Source: Bifidobacterium minimum
GTDB lineage: Bacteria > Actinomycetota > Actinomycetes > Actinomycetales > Bifidobacteriaceae
Direction: 5' to 3'
DNA: 64,000 nucleotides
NCBI RefSeq assembly: GCF_000741645.1
Contig: NZ_JGZD01000014.1
Coordinates: 30-64,029, forward strand
Every line of letters starts with the position of its first letter. Positions within the stretch are counted from its first letter, which is position 1. Below, piece by piece: positions 8,492 through 17,907 of the stretch. The position numbers and the translations under genes were made by a program. The notes below the pieces were generated by a model that saw only the letters and a list, made by a program, of their open reading frames with translations, ran no database searches and was not told the origin of the DNA.

Positions 8492-11098
8492 ATGCCAGGA
8501 GCTAACCTCACGAGAGCCGAGGCGGAGGGACGTCGCGAGATCATCAAGGCGCCCGTTCGCTACGATGTGCGTCTTGATCTGACCCAGGGACCTCGGAACT
8601 TCGAATCCGTCACCAAGATCAGCTTCGACGCCGCTCAGGGCGCGACGACTTTTCTCGACCTTATCGCCGATGACGTCAAGGCCATCACGCTCAACGGCGT
8701 GGGCCTGGATCCCAAAGGGTCCTTCGTGGACAACCGCGTCCTGCTCGATGACCTGGAGAAGCACAACGAGGTGACGGTCACGGCGTCCTGCCGGTATTCC
8801 ACCACCGGCGAGGGTCTCCATCGCAGCGTCGACCCCTCGGATGGCAACGTCTACCTGTACACCCAGTTCGAGGTTCCCGATGCTCGCCGGGTCTATGCCG
8901 TGTTCGACCAGCCCGACATCAAGGCGGTTTTCGGTTTCTCCGTCGATGCGCCGGAGAGCTGGACCGTCCTGTCGAACAAGCCCACGGAGTCCACGGAAAC
9001 GGTGGACGCGCTCACCCAGCCGGGGACGATGGGGGATCGTCCGCAGGAAGGCGTCAAGCGCTGGATCTTCGAGCCCACGCCCGTGATGAGCTCCTATCTC
9101 ACGGCCATATGCGCCGGACCGTATGCGGGGTGGCACACCGAATACGCGAACGAGGACGGGCGAACCGTTCCGATGGGCATGTACTGCCGGCAGGCGCTCA
9201 AGGACGCCTTCGCCAAAGACGTCGATTATCTGTTCGACATCACCAAGAAGGGCTTCGCCTTCTACGCGCGGACATGGGGGGTGCCCTACCCGTATGCGAA
9301 GTTCGACCAGATCTACGTGCCGGAATACAACGCGGGCGCGATGGAGAACATCGGTCTGGTGACCATCCGCGACCAGTACGTTTTCGAGTCGAAGGTGACG
9401 GACGCCCTTGCCGAGCGCCGGGTCGTCACCGTGCTGCATGAGCTCGCCCACATGTGGTTCGGCGACTATGTGACCATGAAATGGTGGAACGACCTGTGGC
9501 TCAACGAGTCCTTCGCCGAATTCACGTCGACGCTCGCCACCGCGGAGGCCACCGAATGGACCGACGCATGGGCCACGTTCAACTCCGGCGAGAAAAGCTG
9601 GGCGCTGCGTCAGGATCAGCTGCCGACGACGCATCCCATCGTGGCTCCGATCAACGATCTCAACGACACCTACGTGAACTTCGACGGCATCACCTACGCG
9701 AAGGGCGCGTCCGTTCTCAAGCAGCTCGTCGCCTATGTGGGGCGTGACAAGTTCTTCGAGGGGATCAACAACTATCTGGAGCGCCACGCCTATGCCAACG
9801 CGACGCTGTCCGACCTTCTTTCCGAGCTCGCGCTGACGTCGGGCCGTGATCTCACGGCTTGGAGCAGACAATGGTTGGAGGAGCCGGGAATCACCACCAT
9901 ATCCGTGGAGCTCGCCGAGAACTCCGACGGGACCATCGACCGCCTTGTCCTGCGTCAGAGCGCGGACAACCCCGAATCGTCGCTGCGCGTCCACCGGATG
10001 CGCGTGGGGTTCTACGACGCCGATCGGTCCGGCTCCGTGCATCGCACGGACGTCATCGAGCTCGACGTCGATGGTGAGGCGACCGTGGTGGAGCAGGCCC
10101 ATGGGCGTAGGATCCCGGCCGTCATCCTTCCCAACGACGAGGATCTGACCTATGCCAAGATTCGTCTCGACGCGAGGTCGTTGGAGTTCGCGGCCGAGAA
10201 TCTCGGCGCTTTCGACGATGCCCTGGCGCGTTCCGTCGTATGGCTGAGCCTGTGGGATATGACGCGTGACGGCGAGTTCCCCGCACGACGGTTCATCGGG
10301 AGCAGCCTGAGCGCGCTGGCCACCGAGACCGAGTCGACGACCTTCCGCTACGCCCTCGCCCAGATCGCCACGACGGCGTGGCACTACGTCGATCCCGCCC
10401 ATCGCGATGAGACGGTCCGTCATGTCGCCTCCAGCCTGTGGGATCTGGCTCTCAACGCCCGACCGGGATCGGACGAGCAGTTCCAGCTGGTCAATTCCTA
10501 TCTGGGCTACGGCGAGCCGGGTGATGCCGAATTCGCCGCCCATACGCGTGGACTATTGGACGGCTCCGTCGTCCTTGGGGGTTTGGAGATCGACAACAAT
10601 CTTCGGTGGAGGCTGGTCACCGCATTGTCCCGCGTCAACCTCGTCGATGACGAGGACGTCGATGCGGAGCTCGCCCAGCGGGACACCACTGAGAATCGTG
10701 AGTTCGCTTTCGGCGCCAAGGCCGCGCGGGGGACCGCCGAAGCCAAGCGCTGGGCGTGGGATCAGGCGCTTACCAACGACGATCTGACCAATATGCAGCT
10801 CGAGGCGGTGGTCAACGGCATGACGGGAACCCCGCGGCCTGACCTCGCCGAGCCCTATGCGGAGAAGTACTTCGAATCCATCGATGGCATATGGTCGAAC
10901 AGAACGTTCCATATGGCCGAGGTCCTCATAGGCGGCCTGTACCCGGTGTATGCCGATCCGGCGCGTCTGGTGGAGCTGGGCGACGCCTGGCTTGAGTCGC
11001 ATCGGGACGCGGACAGGGCGCTGCGCCGTATGGTCATCGAGAACGTCGAGGGATCGCGCCGGACGCTGAGGGTTCAGAGGTACAACACGGGGTTGTGA
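8492..11098 (+). CDS. pepN: Aminopeptidase N (M1 family)
   Basis: A zinc aminopeptidase that removes N-terminal residues from peptides in the cytoplasm. The exopeptidase motif GAMEN lies at about residues 282-286. The zinc site is HELAHMW starting at His316, with the third ligand Glu in NESFAEF 18 residues later; the Tyr needed for catalysis is in the [14 protein letters not shown] region. The C-terminal ERAP1-like helical domain is complete. I place the start at 8492 ([17 protein letters not shown]), preceded by AGAAGGGA, rather than the in-frame ATG at 8438, giving 868 residues, the usual length for actinobacterial PepN. A strong hairpin follows. Confidence 0.96.
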   Translation: MPGANLTRAEAEGRREIIKAPVRYDVRLDLTQGPRNFESVTKISFDAAQGATTFLDLIADDVKAITLNGVGLDPKGSFVDNRVLLDDLEKHNEVTVTASCRYSTTGEGLHRSVDPSDGNVYLYTQFEVPDARRVYAVFDQPDIKAVFGFSVDAPESWTVLSNKPTESTETVDALTQPGTMGDRPQEGVKRWIFEPTPVMSSYLTAICAGPYAGWHTEYANEDGRTVPMGMYCRQALKDAFAKDVDYLFDITKKGFAFYARTWGVPYPYAKFDQIYVPEYNAGAMENIGLVTIRDQYVFESKVTDALAERRVVTVLHELAHMWFGDYVTMKWWNDLWLNESFAEFTSTLATAEATEWTDAWATFNSGEKSWALRQDQLPTTHPIVAPINDLNDTYVNFDGITYAKGASVLKQLVAYVGRDKFFEGINNYLERHAYANATLSDLLSELALTSGRDLTAWSRQWLEEPGITTISVELAENSDGTIDRLVLRQSADNPESSLRVHRMRVGFYDADRSGSVHRTDVIELDVDGEATVVEQAHGRRIPAVILPNDEDLTYAKIRLDARSLEFAAENLGAFDDALARSVVWLSLWDMTRDGEFPARRFIGSSLSALATETESTTFRYALAQIATTAWHYVDPAHRDETVRHVASSLWDLALNARPGSDEQFQLVNSYLGYGEPGDAEFAAHTRGLLDGSVVLGGLEIDNNLRWRLVTALSRVNLVDDEDVDAELAQRDTTENREFAFGAKAARGTAEAKRWAWDQALTNDDLTNMQLEAVVNGMTGTPRPDLAEPYAEKYFESIDGIWSNRTFHMAEVLIGGLYPVYADPARLVELGDAWLESHRDADRALRRMVIENVEGSRRTLRVQRYNTGL

Positions 11099-11157
11099 GT
11101 TGCAGCTGGGCGTACTGTCCCAAATTCGGGTCCTTTCGCGCAGGTCGTTACTCAATC

Positions 11158-11196
11158 GCTGCCCGGGTCCCTGCAATTGCGGGGGAACCGGGCAGC
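11158..11196 (+). terminator. Rho-independent-like terminator after pepN
   Basis: Perfect 9-bp arms GCTGCCCGG (11158-11166) and CCGGGCAGC (11188-11196) enclose a further short inverted region around GCAATTGC, followed by TTTC. It lies 60 bases after the pepN stop and 90 before glmM. Confidence 0.7.
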
Positions 11197-11285
11197 TTTC
11201 GCGTTGCGCGCGTTCCGGTGGGGCGTGGCCGCTACGATGGTGGCCGGCAGAAAAGTCGAGTGGCAAGGATGGTTGCGATGCGAGA

Positions 11286-12658
11286 ATGTTCGGAACCGAT
11301 GGAGTGCGGGGGCTGGCCAACGGGCTTCTGACCTCGCGTCTGGCGCTTGATCTGGGGGATGCCGCGGTTCGCGTCCTTGGTGCCGATGCGCCGGCGAGCA
11401 TGCCCAGGGCCGCCGTCGCGCTTTGGTGGGGCGCGACACCCGCGTGTCCGGCGACTTCCTTTCGGCGGCGTTGTCCGCGGGAATGAGCGCGGGAGGCTTT
11501 GACGTCATCGATGCGGGCATCATCCCCACGCCAGGGGTGGCGTACCTCAGCTCGGTCCTCAACGTCGAGATGGGCGCAGTCATATCGGCGTCCCACAATC
11601 CGATGCCCGACAACGGGATCAAGTTCTTCGCGCGCGGCGGATTCAAGCTTCCCGATGCCAAGGAGGACGAGATCGAAGCCGTTCTGGGTCAGGACTGGGA
11701 ACGTCCCACCGGTGCCGGCGTGGGACGCATCAGCCATGACACCGTCACCGCCACGAACCTGTACATCGATCATCTGGTCTCGACCATCGCGCCCCTGGGC
11801 CCGGACAAGGCCCAGCCCACGCCGCTTCAGGGTCTGAAGATCGTGGCGGACTGCGCCAACGGCGCGACCTCGGTGGTCGCCCCCGAGGCCTTGCGTCGGG
11901 CCGGAGCGGACGTGATCGTCATCAACGCATCCCCCGACGGGTACAACATCAACAAAAACGCCGGATCCACCCATCCCGAGCAGCTCCAGGCCATAGTCCG
12001 CGCGTCGGACGCCGTTATGGGCGTCGCCTTCGACGGTGACGCGGATCGCTGCCTTGCCGTGGACGAGGACGGCACCATGGTCAACGGCGATCAGATCATG
12101 GGAATCCTTGCACGGGCCAAGAAGCGTGACGGCAAACTCGCCCATGACACGCTCGTGGTCACGGTGATGAGCAATCTCGGCCTCAAACTGGCTTTGCGCG
12201 ATATGGGAATCACCACCGTGCAGACGAACGTGGGCGACCGATACGTTCTTGAGGAGATGCTCCGCGGCGGATACTCGTTGGGTGGGGAGCAGTCCGGCCA
12301 TGTCATCAACCGCGAGTTCGCCACCACCGGCGACGGGACCCTCACCGCGTTGACGCTGTGCAACGAGGTCGTGAGGTCCGGCAGAAGCCTTAAGGAGCTG
12401 GCGGCCGATTTCCCGCAGCTGCCGCAGCAGCTCATCAACGTGCCCAACGTGGACAAGAACGCCGCCGTGACGAATGCCGAGGTGCGCAGGGCCGTCGACC
12501 GTGAGACCGCCCTGCTGGGCGAGACCGGACGTGTTCTTCTCCGGCCGAGCGGCACGGAGCCTCTTGTGCGCGTGATGGCGGAGGCCGCCACGCAGAAGCA
12601 GGCCGATGAGGTATGCGAGCGTCTGGCGGAGGTCGTGGCGCAGGAGCTGGCGATATGA
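11286..12658 (+). pseudogene. glmM: Phosphoglucosamine mutase, interrupted by one frameshift
   Basis: GlmM converts glucosamine-6-P to glucosamine-1-P for UDP-GlcNAc and peptidoglycan. The frame from ATG 11286 gives [31 protein letters not shown]. The next frame then gives [23 protein letters not shown], the phosphoserine loop SASHNPMPDNGIKFF, the Mg loop AFDGDADRC, the sugar loop GGEQSGHV and the phosphate-binding RPSGTEPLVRVMAE, ending at 12658. The two frames join if a CC at 11391-11392 is really CCC (DAPGEH). Reconstructed length is about 457, normal for the family. As glmM is usually essential and every downstream motif is intact, a sequencing or assembly error is at least as likely as a true lesion. 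A start at TTG 11423 would lack the N-terminal 46 residues. It overlaps def by ATGA. Confidence 0.88.
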
Positions 12659-13323
12659 GGTGGAAGGCAGCGTCCGATGCGTCGGCACAGGTCGACGTGG
12701 AGCTCGACAAGGCCGTGAACAGTCTGCTCGACGCCGGTGGCAAGGAGGGGCTTCTGCCCATCGTCCAGATGGGCGAACCCGTGCTGAGGCAACGGACCGT
12801 CGCCTATGACGGTCAGCTGTCCGATAAGACCTTCTCACGGCTTATCGAAAGCATGCACGCGACCATGCTGGAGGCTCCCGGGGTGGGGCTCGCCGCTCCC
12901 CAGATAGGACTGGGGATGGCGCTCGCCGTCATCGAGGACCATGTGCGTGACGATGGCGACGATCCCCGTGAGATCGCGGAGCTGCCGTTCCGGACCATCA
13001 TCAATCCGACGTACGAGCCGGTGGGGGATGAGACGCGCAGCTTCTACGAGGGCTGTCTGAGCTTCGAGGGGTATCAGGCCGTCCGCCGTCGGTGGCTTGA
13101 CATCACGGCGCGATGGCAGGACGAGGAGGGCGTCGCCCACGAGGAGCGTCTCCATGGATGGCCGGCGCGCATCTTCCAGCATGAGACGGATCATCTCAGC
13201 GGCGAGGTGTACATCGATCGGGCGGAGATCCGCTCGCTGACCACGGAGGACAACCTGATCGACTATTGGTGCGAGGATCCCGTCCCCACCGAGGCGTCTA
13301 AGGAGCTTGGATTCGCACTGTAG
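12655..13323 (+). CDS. def: Peptide deformylase
   Basis: Removes the formyl group from nascent N-terminal methionine. All three family motifs are present: GVGLAAPQIG (motif 1), EGCLSFEG (motif 2, metal-binding Cys) and FQHETDHLSG (motif 3, the HExxH metal site). Length is 222, with a 40-residue N-terminal extension (MRWKAASDASAQVDVELDKA) as is common in actinobacteria. The ATG at 12655 overlaps the glmM stop (ATGA), so translation is probably coupled. It is convergent with the lacI-like gene across a hairpin. Confidence 0.95.
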   Translation: MRWKAASDASAQVDVELDKAVNSLLDAGGKEGLLPIVQMGEPVLRQRTVAYDGQLSDKTFSRLIESMHATMLEAPGVGLAAPQIGLGMALAVIEDHVRDDGDDPREIAELPFRTIINPTYEPVGDETRSFYEGCLSFEGYQAVRRRWLDITARWQDEEGVAHEERLHGWPARIFQHETDHLSGEVYIDRAEIRSLTTEDNLIDYWCEDPVPTEASKELGFAL

Positions 13324-13351
13324 GGATGGAACCCCCGGTTCGCTCCGTCCC
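13323..13351. terminator. Hairpin between convergent def and lacI-like gene
   Basis: GGGATGGA and TCCGTCCC pair at 7 of 8 positions around an inner GAACC/GGTTC stem. It fills the gap between the two stop codons, so it could serve both strands. There is no long T run. Confidence 0.45.
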
Positions 13352-14484
13352 CTATTGATGGACGATGGTCTGGGGTGCGGAACCGGTTGAGGCCCTCCGG
13401 ATGAATCGCGACGGCAGTATCACCGGTCTGAGGTTCCCCTCGTGGAGGTGATGCAGCCGCGCGGAGAGCTCCTCGACCGCCTTCGCAGCGACCTGTCTGC
13501 GGGGAAGCCATATGGTCGTCAATGCGGGCGTGACCAGTGAGCTGAACTGAATGTCGTCTATCCCCACGACTGAAACCTGTGCGGGCACGGATATGCCGGA
13601 GGCGTGCAGGGCCGCGATGAAGCCGATGGCGAGCATGTCGTTGTAGGCGATGACCGCCGTCGTCGGAGAGGACAGAAAGGGATCCCCGCACCGGTACGCG
13701 CCGCCGAAGGTCGGAGACGCCGACGGGATGCGACGTAGTCTCAGACCCGTCGAGGAGCAGATCGCGGACAGCGCCCGCCACCGCATTCCCTCCTGCCAGG
13801 AGGATTCGGGTCCGCTGAGATAGGTGATCGTCCGATGTCCGCACAAGGCCAGATAATCCACGGCCTGCCGAAGACCGTCCGAGGCGTCGGCGACCGCCGA
13901 GCGGATGCCCCGGATGGAACGGTTCAGCGCTATGAGCGGTTTGGTCTCCGCAAGCTTTCGGATACCGGTGTCGGACAGGCGCGAGGATGCGAGTATCAGC
14001 CCGTCCACATGGCGGTGCGCGAGTCGGATGGCGTCCCGTTCGATGAGCATGTTCTCCTCGGAGTCGATGACCAGCAGACCCAGCCCCTGGGTCAGGCACT
14101 CATGCTGTGCGCTTCTTGTGTAGTCGGCGAACACCGGATTGCTCAGATCGGCCACGACGATGCCGATCAGCGCGCTCAGGCTTTCCTCGGTCCGAAAGGG
14201 AGCGACGTTGTCAATGCGATATCCGAGGTCGTTGGCGATCGTCAGAATCCTTTGCGCGGTGGCGCTGCTAACCCTTCCCGGACGTGAGAACGTTCCTGAG
14301 ACGGTCGATGGAGCCACGCCGGCGGCTTCGGCCACGTCGCGTAGGGTGACCTTCCTGGTATGACGCGTCCGTCCGGTTCTGGCAATGGCGTGGTCGCCGT
14401 CCTTCTCCTGTGTGTTCGGGCCCCCGACTCACCCGGATCGTCGTCTCCGGTATGGGGGCTTCGGGGGGACAGGTCGTCAGTCAT
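13352..14484 (-). pseudogene. LacI-family transcriptional regulator, probable frameshift near the N-terminus
   Basis: The frame encodes a LacI/PurR protein: HTH (TLRDVAEAAGVAPSTVSGTFSRPGRVS), then the periplasmic-binding-protein-like effector domain (ALIGIVVADLSNPVFADY, GLLVIDSEEN, VDGLILASSRL, TAVIAYNDMLAIGFIAAL, VSVVGIDDIQFSSLVTPALTT). The only standard start in this frame, GTG 14335, would delete the first five HTH residues, and a TGA blocks the frame about 90 bases upstream. The adjacent frame starts at ATG 14484 with a purine-rich ribosome site (MTDDLSPRSPHTGDDDPGES) and runs into the LacI frame if a CC on the coding strand (plus-strand GG, 14375-14376) is really CCC. Alternatively an ATT codon just upstream might initiate. 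Target genes are unknown; no sugar operon adjoins. Confidence 0.6.
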
Positions 14485-14570
14485 GCCTTCGCCTTCTTTC
14501 TCGCCACATACCGTAATCCATTCAGCCCCGGACCCCGATGTCCGAACTTCCCCAGTCCCTTCGACGAACG

Positions 14571-16316
14571 TCAGTCCTTGCCGGAGTTGACGAATCCGGC
14601 GAGCCATTGGCACAGGCGCGCGCGTGTTCCGCTGCGGGGAAGCATCCTCTCGGCAAGATCACGTGCCTCCTTCTTTCCGAAGGCATGGTAGTAGCGTCGC
14701 ATGGCGCGGATGATCGTGCCGTCGCTGATCGTGCCGTCGCTGAGTCCCTGGAGCGAGTCGTCGGCCAGACCCGCGCGACCCAGAATCGTGGCGCGCGCCT
14801 CCTGCGGATGCGTCCGGGCGAAGACGGGCGCCAGAGTCAGCTTCGCGCCGGGGTGGCGATTGGCATAGCGCCATGCGGGTTCGCACAGATGGTTGTCGAT
14901 GAGAATACGCTCGTACAGACCGTTGCGGGAACCACGCATGCCGCAGCCGTCCTCCGCTTCGAATTCATGGACGATCAGCTCGACCTGCCGCGGCCATTGT
15001 GGCCCGCTTATGGAACGAAGAACCGTGATGAGATGGGGGTCGTCGGATTTCGGTCCCGACGCGATGACGCGCCGACGGTAGCGTGCGGACAGCTCGTCGA
15101 ACGATCCGCATTCCGCCAACGCCATGTCCTGGATGGACGCCCATCCCAGAGGAACGAGGTCGGGTGGGAAAAGAAGGGGATCCATGTCGGGGTGGTCATG
15201 CTCCATGAGAGCGCTGAACCGCCTGAGCTCATCCCATTTGTCCTGGGAGAGGAGCCGGGCCGCGTAGGCGTCGGCCAAGGGGGCCATGGCCGGATGATCC
15301 AGAAGCATCGCGTCGGCCTGGTCGTCGTCGCCCGCCATGCGGAGAAGATCGTGTTTGAGAAGAAGCGCCGCCTTGGTGAACCGCATCTGCGCGCGGGTCA
15401 CGCAATCGCGGAAGGTGAGGGTCTCCCCGGCGCGGGTGATGACCATGGGGTTGGTCGGATCCTGATCGGCCTCCCGGGACAGCTCCTTCATGGCGCGTGT
15501 GACGCGGGCGAGGGCATCGTAGGCGATGACGCGCGTGTCGTCCCATTTGGCGAACGGCAGTCCGCACGAGACGAGGAGCATCAGCTGCACCGGGTTGAGA
15601 AGCATCGGGCCGTCGCAGGCGGCCTCGACGAGAACGGCCATGGCCTGGATGGAGGTGATGGTGTCGGCGTGCTCGGCCACGGAGGTCATGTACAGGCGGA
15701 TCTGCTGGATGAGATGCAGCAGGTAGTCGAACACCTCGTTGTTGTCGTCGTTGACGCTGCCGATGAAGTCGATGGTGGTGTCGAGGGCGAGCGCGAGGTT
15801 CCGCGTGGCGTCCAGCCAGTGCGTGCTGGACAGCGCGTTCCCGACGACGGCGTCGACTCCGGCCAGAACCTGCGTGTCCATGTGGAACACGGGCGGGGTG
15901 TGGGTTTCGGCGTCCGCATCCGGTGACGATTCGCAGGCGTCCAGATACCATCTGATGGGCGTGTCCATGACGCGGGCGGCGTCCTCGGGCGGGGCGACGG
16001 GGGAGTCGGTTCGCCGGGCATCGTCCATGGTGGCGATGTCGGCGATCATGTGGTTCCACAGGAAGCAGGGGCCGTCCAGCCCTCCCATACCGATGATGCC
16101 GTTGCTGGCGAAGGCGCTCAGATCCGCCGCGGCCTCGCGCGGGTCATCGGGGAAGTCTCCATCCATCTCAAGCGATTGCATGCGCATGATGCTGGCGACG
16201 ACGGGGGAGAGAGCGCACAGGTTGTCAAGCTCGTCGGGGTCGTTCCATTGCTCGGCATCGTCCGCAAGGAAGGGATCGGTGACGCGGTCGTCGGAGGAAT
16301 TCGTATTCTCGTCCAC
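14571..16316 (-). CDS. Uncharacterised 581-residue mostly helical protein
   Basis: I do not recognise a family. The protein starts MDENTNSSDDRVTDPFLADD, is acidic overall, and is predicted by eye to be almost entirely alpha-helical, with no signal peptide and no clear membrane span. Hydrophobic, regularly spaced leucines and alanines suggest a TPR-like or alpha-solenoid scaffold. Cysteines are few and no catalytic motif was seen. The C-terminus (MRRYYHAFGKKEARDLAERMLP, LCQWLAGFVNSG) is basic. Codon bias and base composition match the neighbours, so it is a real gene. It lies just upstream of the lacI-like gene on the same strand (87 bp gap), and the two could be co-transcribed. Confidence 0.75.
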   Translation of the reverse strand: MDENTNSSDDRVTDPFLADDAEQWNDPDELDNLCALSPVVASIMRMQSLEMDGDFPDDPREAAADLSAFASNGIIGMGGLDGPCFLWNHMIADIATMDDARRTDSPVAPPEDAARVMDTPIRWYLDACESSPDADAETHTPPVFHMDTQVLAGVDAVVGNALSSTHWLDATRNLALALDTTIDFIGSVNDDNNEVFDYLLHLIQQIRLYMTSVAEHADTITSIQAMAVLVEAACDGPMLLNPVQLMLLVSCGLPFAKWDDTRVIAYDALARVTRAMKELSREADQDPTNPMVITRAGETLTFRDCVTRAQMRFTKAALLLKHDLLRMAGDDDQADAMLLDHPAMAPLADAYAARLLSQDKWDELRRFSALMEHDHPDMDPLLFPPDLVPLGWASIQDMALAECGSFDELSARYRRRVIASGPKSDDPHLITVLRSISGPQWPRQVELIVHEFEAEDGCGMRGSRNGLYERILIDNHLCEPAWRYANRHPGAKLTLAPVFARTHPQEARATILGRAGLADDSLQGLSDGTISDGTIIRAMRRYYHAFGKKEARDLAERMLPRSGTRARLCQWLAGFVNSGKD

Positions 16317-16476
16317 TGTGGATCCCTTCCCTGTCGTCTGTCGTCTGTCGTCAGAGTGATGCCGGACAGTATCCGGCGCTCCGTTCTATCGCCCGGCCCG
16401 CGTCCGATGCGTGCCACCACCATAACCCGAAGGAGACCGTCATGGTTGGCGTTTCTCGCAAGGGGCAGGGCATGGC

Positions 16477-17571
16477 TCAGAGCCCGGCCAGAGCGGCGAT
16501 GGCTTTCGACAGATCGGACGTGGCGTCGGTCATGGAGTCGATCGCGTTGCGCATCGCCGTGCTGGTCGCGTCCGAGCCGAGGGAGCGCGCGGCCTTCTGG
16601 ACGCTCTCACCGGTGGCGATCAACGCCTTGAGGGCGGTGATCCTGGCCGCTGTTGCGGCGCTTCCGTCATTGTTCGCTTCGGCGGATCTCAGGGCGCTTC
16701 GTCCGGACTCCAGGGCTTCGGTCAACGCCGCATCCGCCTGCGTCATGCCGTCGGACAGCGCGGATCGGGCCTTGTCCGCCTCGAAGGATCGCAGGGAGGA
16801 GGTGAACGTCGTCAGGGAATCGCTCAGAGTGGTGGCGGCCGAGGATGCCGCGGAGGACGCGCGCGTGATGCGGGTGACATCCTGCCATGACGAGCAGGAC
16901 GTGTTCGCGGACATCGCCGACTTCGCCTTCGCGGTTGCCTTCGTCACCGCGGATATGACCGCCGATCCGCCGGCCGATTCGCTGAATCCCGAAGTCGCGG
17001 CCACCTTCTCCAGCGCCGTCACGCGCCCGGGGATCTTCTCGGCCCGGGAGATCTGCGTGGTGAGGGCGTCGACCGACTCGCTCCAGGAGGACACCGCGTT
17101 ATCGCAGGCCGAGGCTAGCCGGCGCTGGCTCCGGACGGAGGGGATGATGGTCGCCGCCGCCGCGATGGCCAGAACGATGACCACCGCGACGATGGAGACG
17201 ATCAGAACCGCCCGGGTTCCGTGGACGGGGGTTCTTTGCGCGGGGGGTTCGGTCGCCTCGGTGTTGAGGTTCCCGGTGCTGAGGTTCCCGGTTTCCGGGG
17301 ACGTCCATCCCGGCGTGGCCGCGGAACCGTCTACGTGCCCGTCTACGTGCCCGCCTACGTGCGGAAACACCTCGGTGGGAGTCGAATCGTTGTCGGGGAC
17401 GGCTGTCGGATTCTCCGCTGTGCTGTGTGCGGCATCGTCTGAGGTGTCGCGCGTGGTGTCGTGTGCGTCGGCACGCGCGGGATCAAAGTCGTTGTCGATG
17501 TCGTTGTCGTTGTTGGCGCTGCCGTTGCCGCTGGCGGGTTCCTGCGCCGCGTCGTTCGTTGGATCGGTCAT
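16477..17571 (-). CDS. Single-pass membrane protein with Ala/Ser-rich outer domain
   Basis: The start is at 17571 (MTDPTNDAAQEPASG) behind GGGGAAAAG; the frame extends further upstream but that part is low complexity. About 120 acidic, Asn/Asp/Thr-rich residues precede one membrane helix (TRAVLIVSIVAVVIVLAIAA then ATII). After it comes a roughly 210-residue Ala/Ser/Thr-rich, largely helical domain with two cysteines (ASACDNAV and NTSCSSW) that could form a disulfide outside the cell. The topology suggests a cytoplasmic acidic tail and an extracellular coiled domain. No enzymatic motif is seen and no function is known to me. The gene is divergent in composition but uses the same codon bias. 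Confidence 0.7.
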   Translation of the reverse strand: MTDPTNDAAQEPASGNGSANNDNDIDNDFDPARADAHDTTRDTSDDAAHSTAENPTAVPDNDSTPTEVFPHVGGHVDGHVDGSAATPGWTSPETGNLSTGNLNTEATEPPAQRTPVHGTRAVLIVSIVAVVIVLAIAAAATIIPSVRSQRRLASACDNAVSSWSESVDALTTQISRAEKIPGRVTALEKVAATSGFSESAGGSAVISAVTKATAKAKSAMSANTSCSSWQDVTRITRASSAASSAATTLSDSLTTFTSSLRSFEADKARSALSDGMTQADAALTEALESGRSALRSAEANNDGSAATAARITALKALIATGESVQKAARSLGSDATSTAMRNAIDSMTDATSDLSKAIAALAGL

Positions 17572-17907
17572 TTCTTTTCCCCGCATTCCCTTGTTCTCCG
17601 CATTCCCCGTTCCCATGCTCCCTGTTTCTCCCGCGGTTCCCTGTTTCTTCCGCGTTTCCATTGTCTCCCATCGTCGTGTATTCCACCATTGTCGGGCCAT
17701 TGCTTTCATGGAAACAACCGGACGGGAACGCGCGACCGGGGTGGGACGGATTCCTGCGGGAACATGACGAGCAGGATCGCATGACGAGCAGGATCGCATG
17801 GCGGGCAGGATCGCATGACCGGAATGAAAGCACGCCGGAACGAAAACGTGGCTCGACGGGATCGCATGGCGGGGTCGTATAGCGGCACCCCGGCAGGGTC
17901 CGGTCGG
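17572..17907. other. Intergenic region with repeats between membrane protein and helicase genes
   Basis: No gene is seen. Around 17585-17660 there are imperfect ttccc(c/t)g repeats, and at 17767-17817 a 17-bp tandem array (separate entry). The promoter of the membrane protein gene must lie here, but no clear boxes were found. Confidence 0.5.
17767..17817. repeat. 17-bp tandem repeat, three copies
   Basis: Units at 17767-17783 and 17784-17800 are identical (acgagcaggatcgcatg); 17801-17817 differs at two positions. Further degenerate copies of gggatcgcatgg occur near 17858-17872. The array lies about 90 bases beyond the stop of the helicase gene. Confidence 0.85.

Noticed and set aside
8291..12838. 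Long minus-strand frames over pepN and glmM
   Set aside because: They are complements of well-supported genes, have no family motifs and lack consistent start signals.
14538..17767. Plus-strand frames opposite the 581-aa protein and the membrane protein
   Set aside because: Codon use and Ser/Val/Arg-biased composition fit shadows; the minus-strand genes have better starts and sensible proteins.
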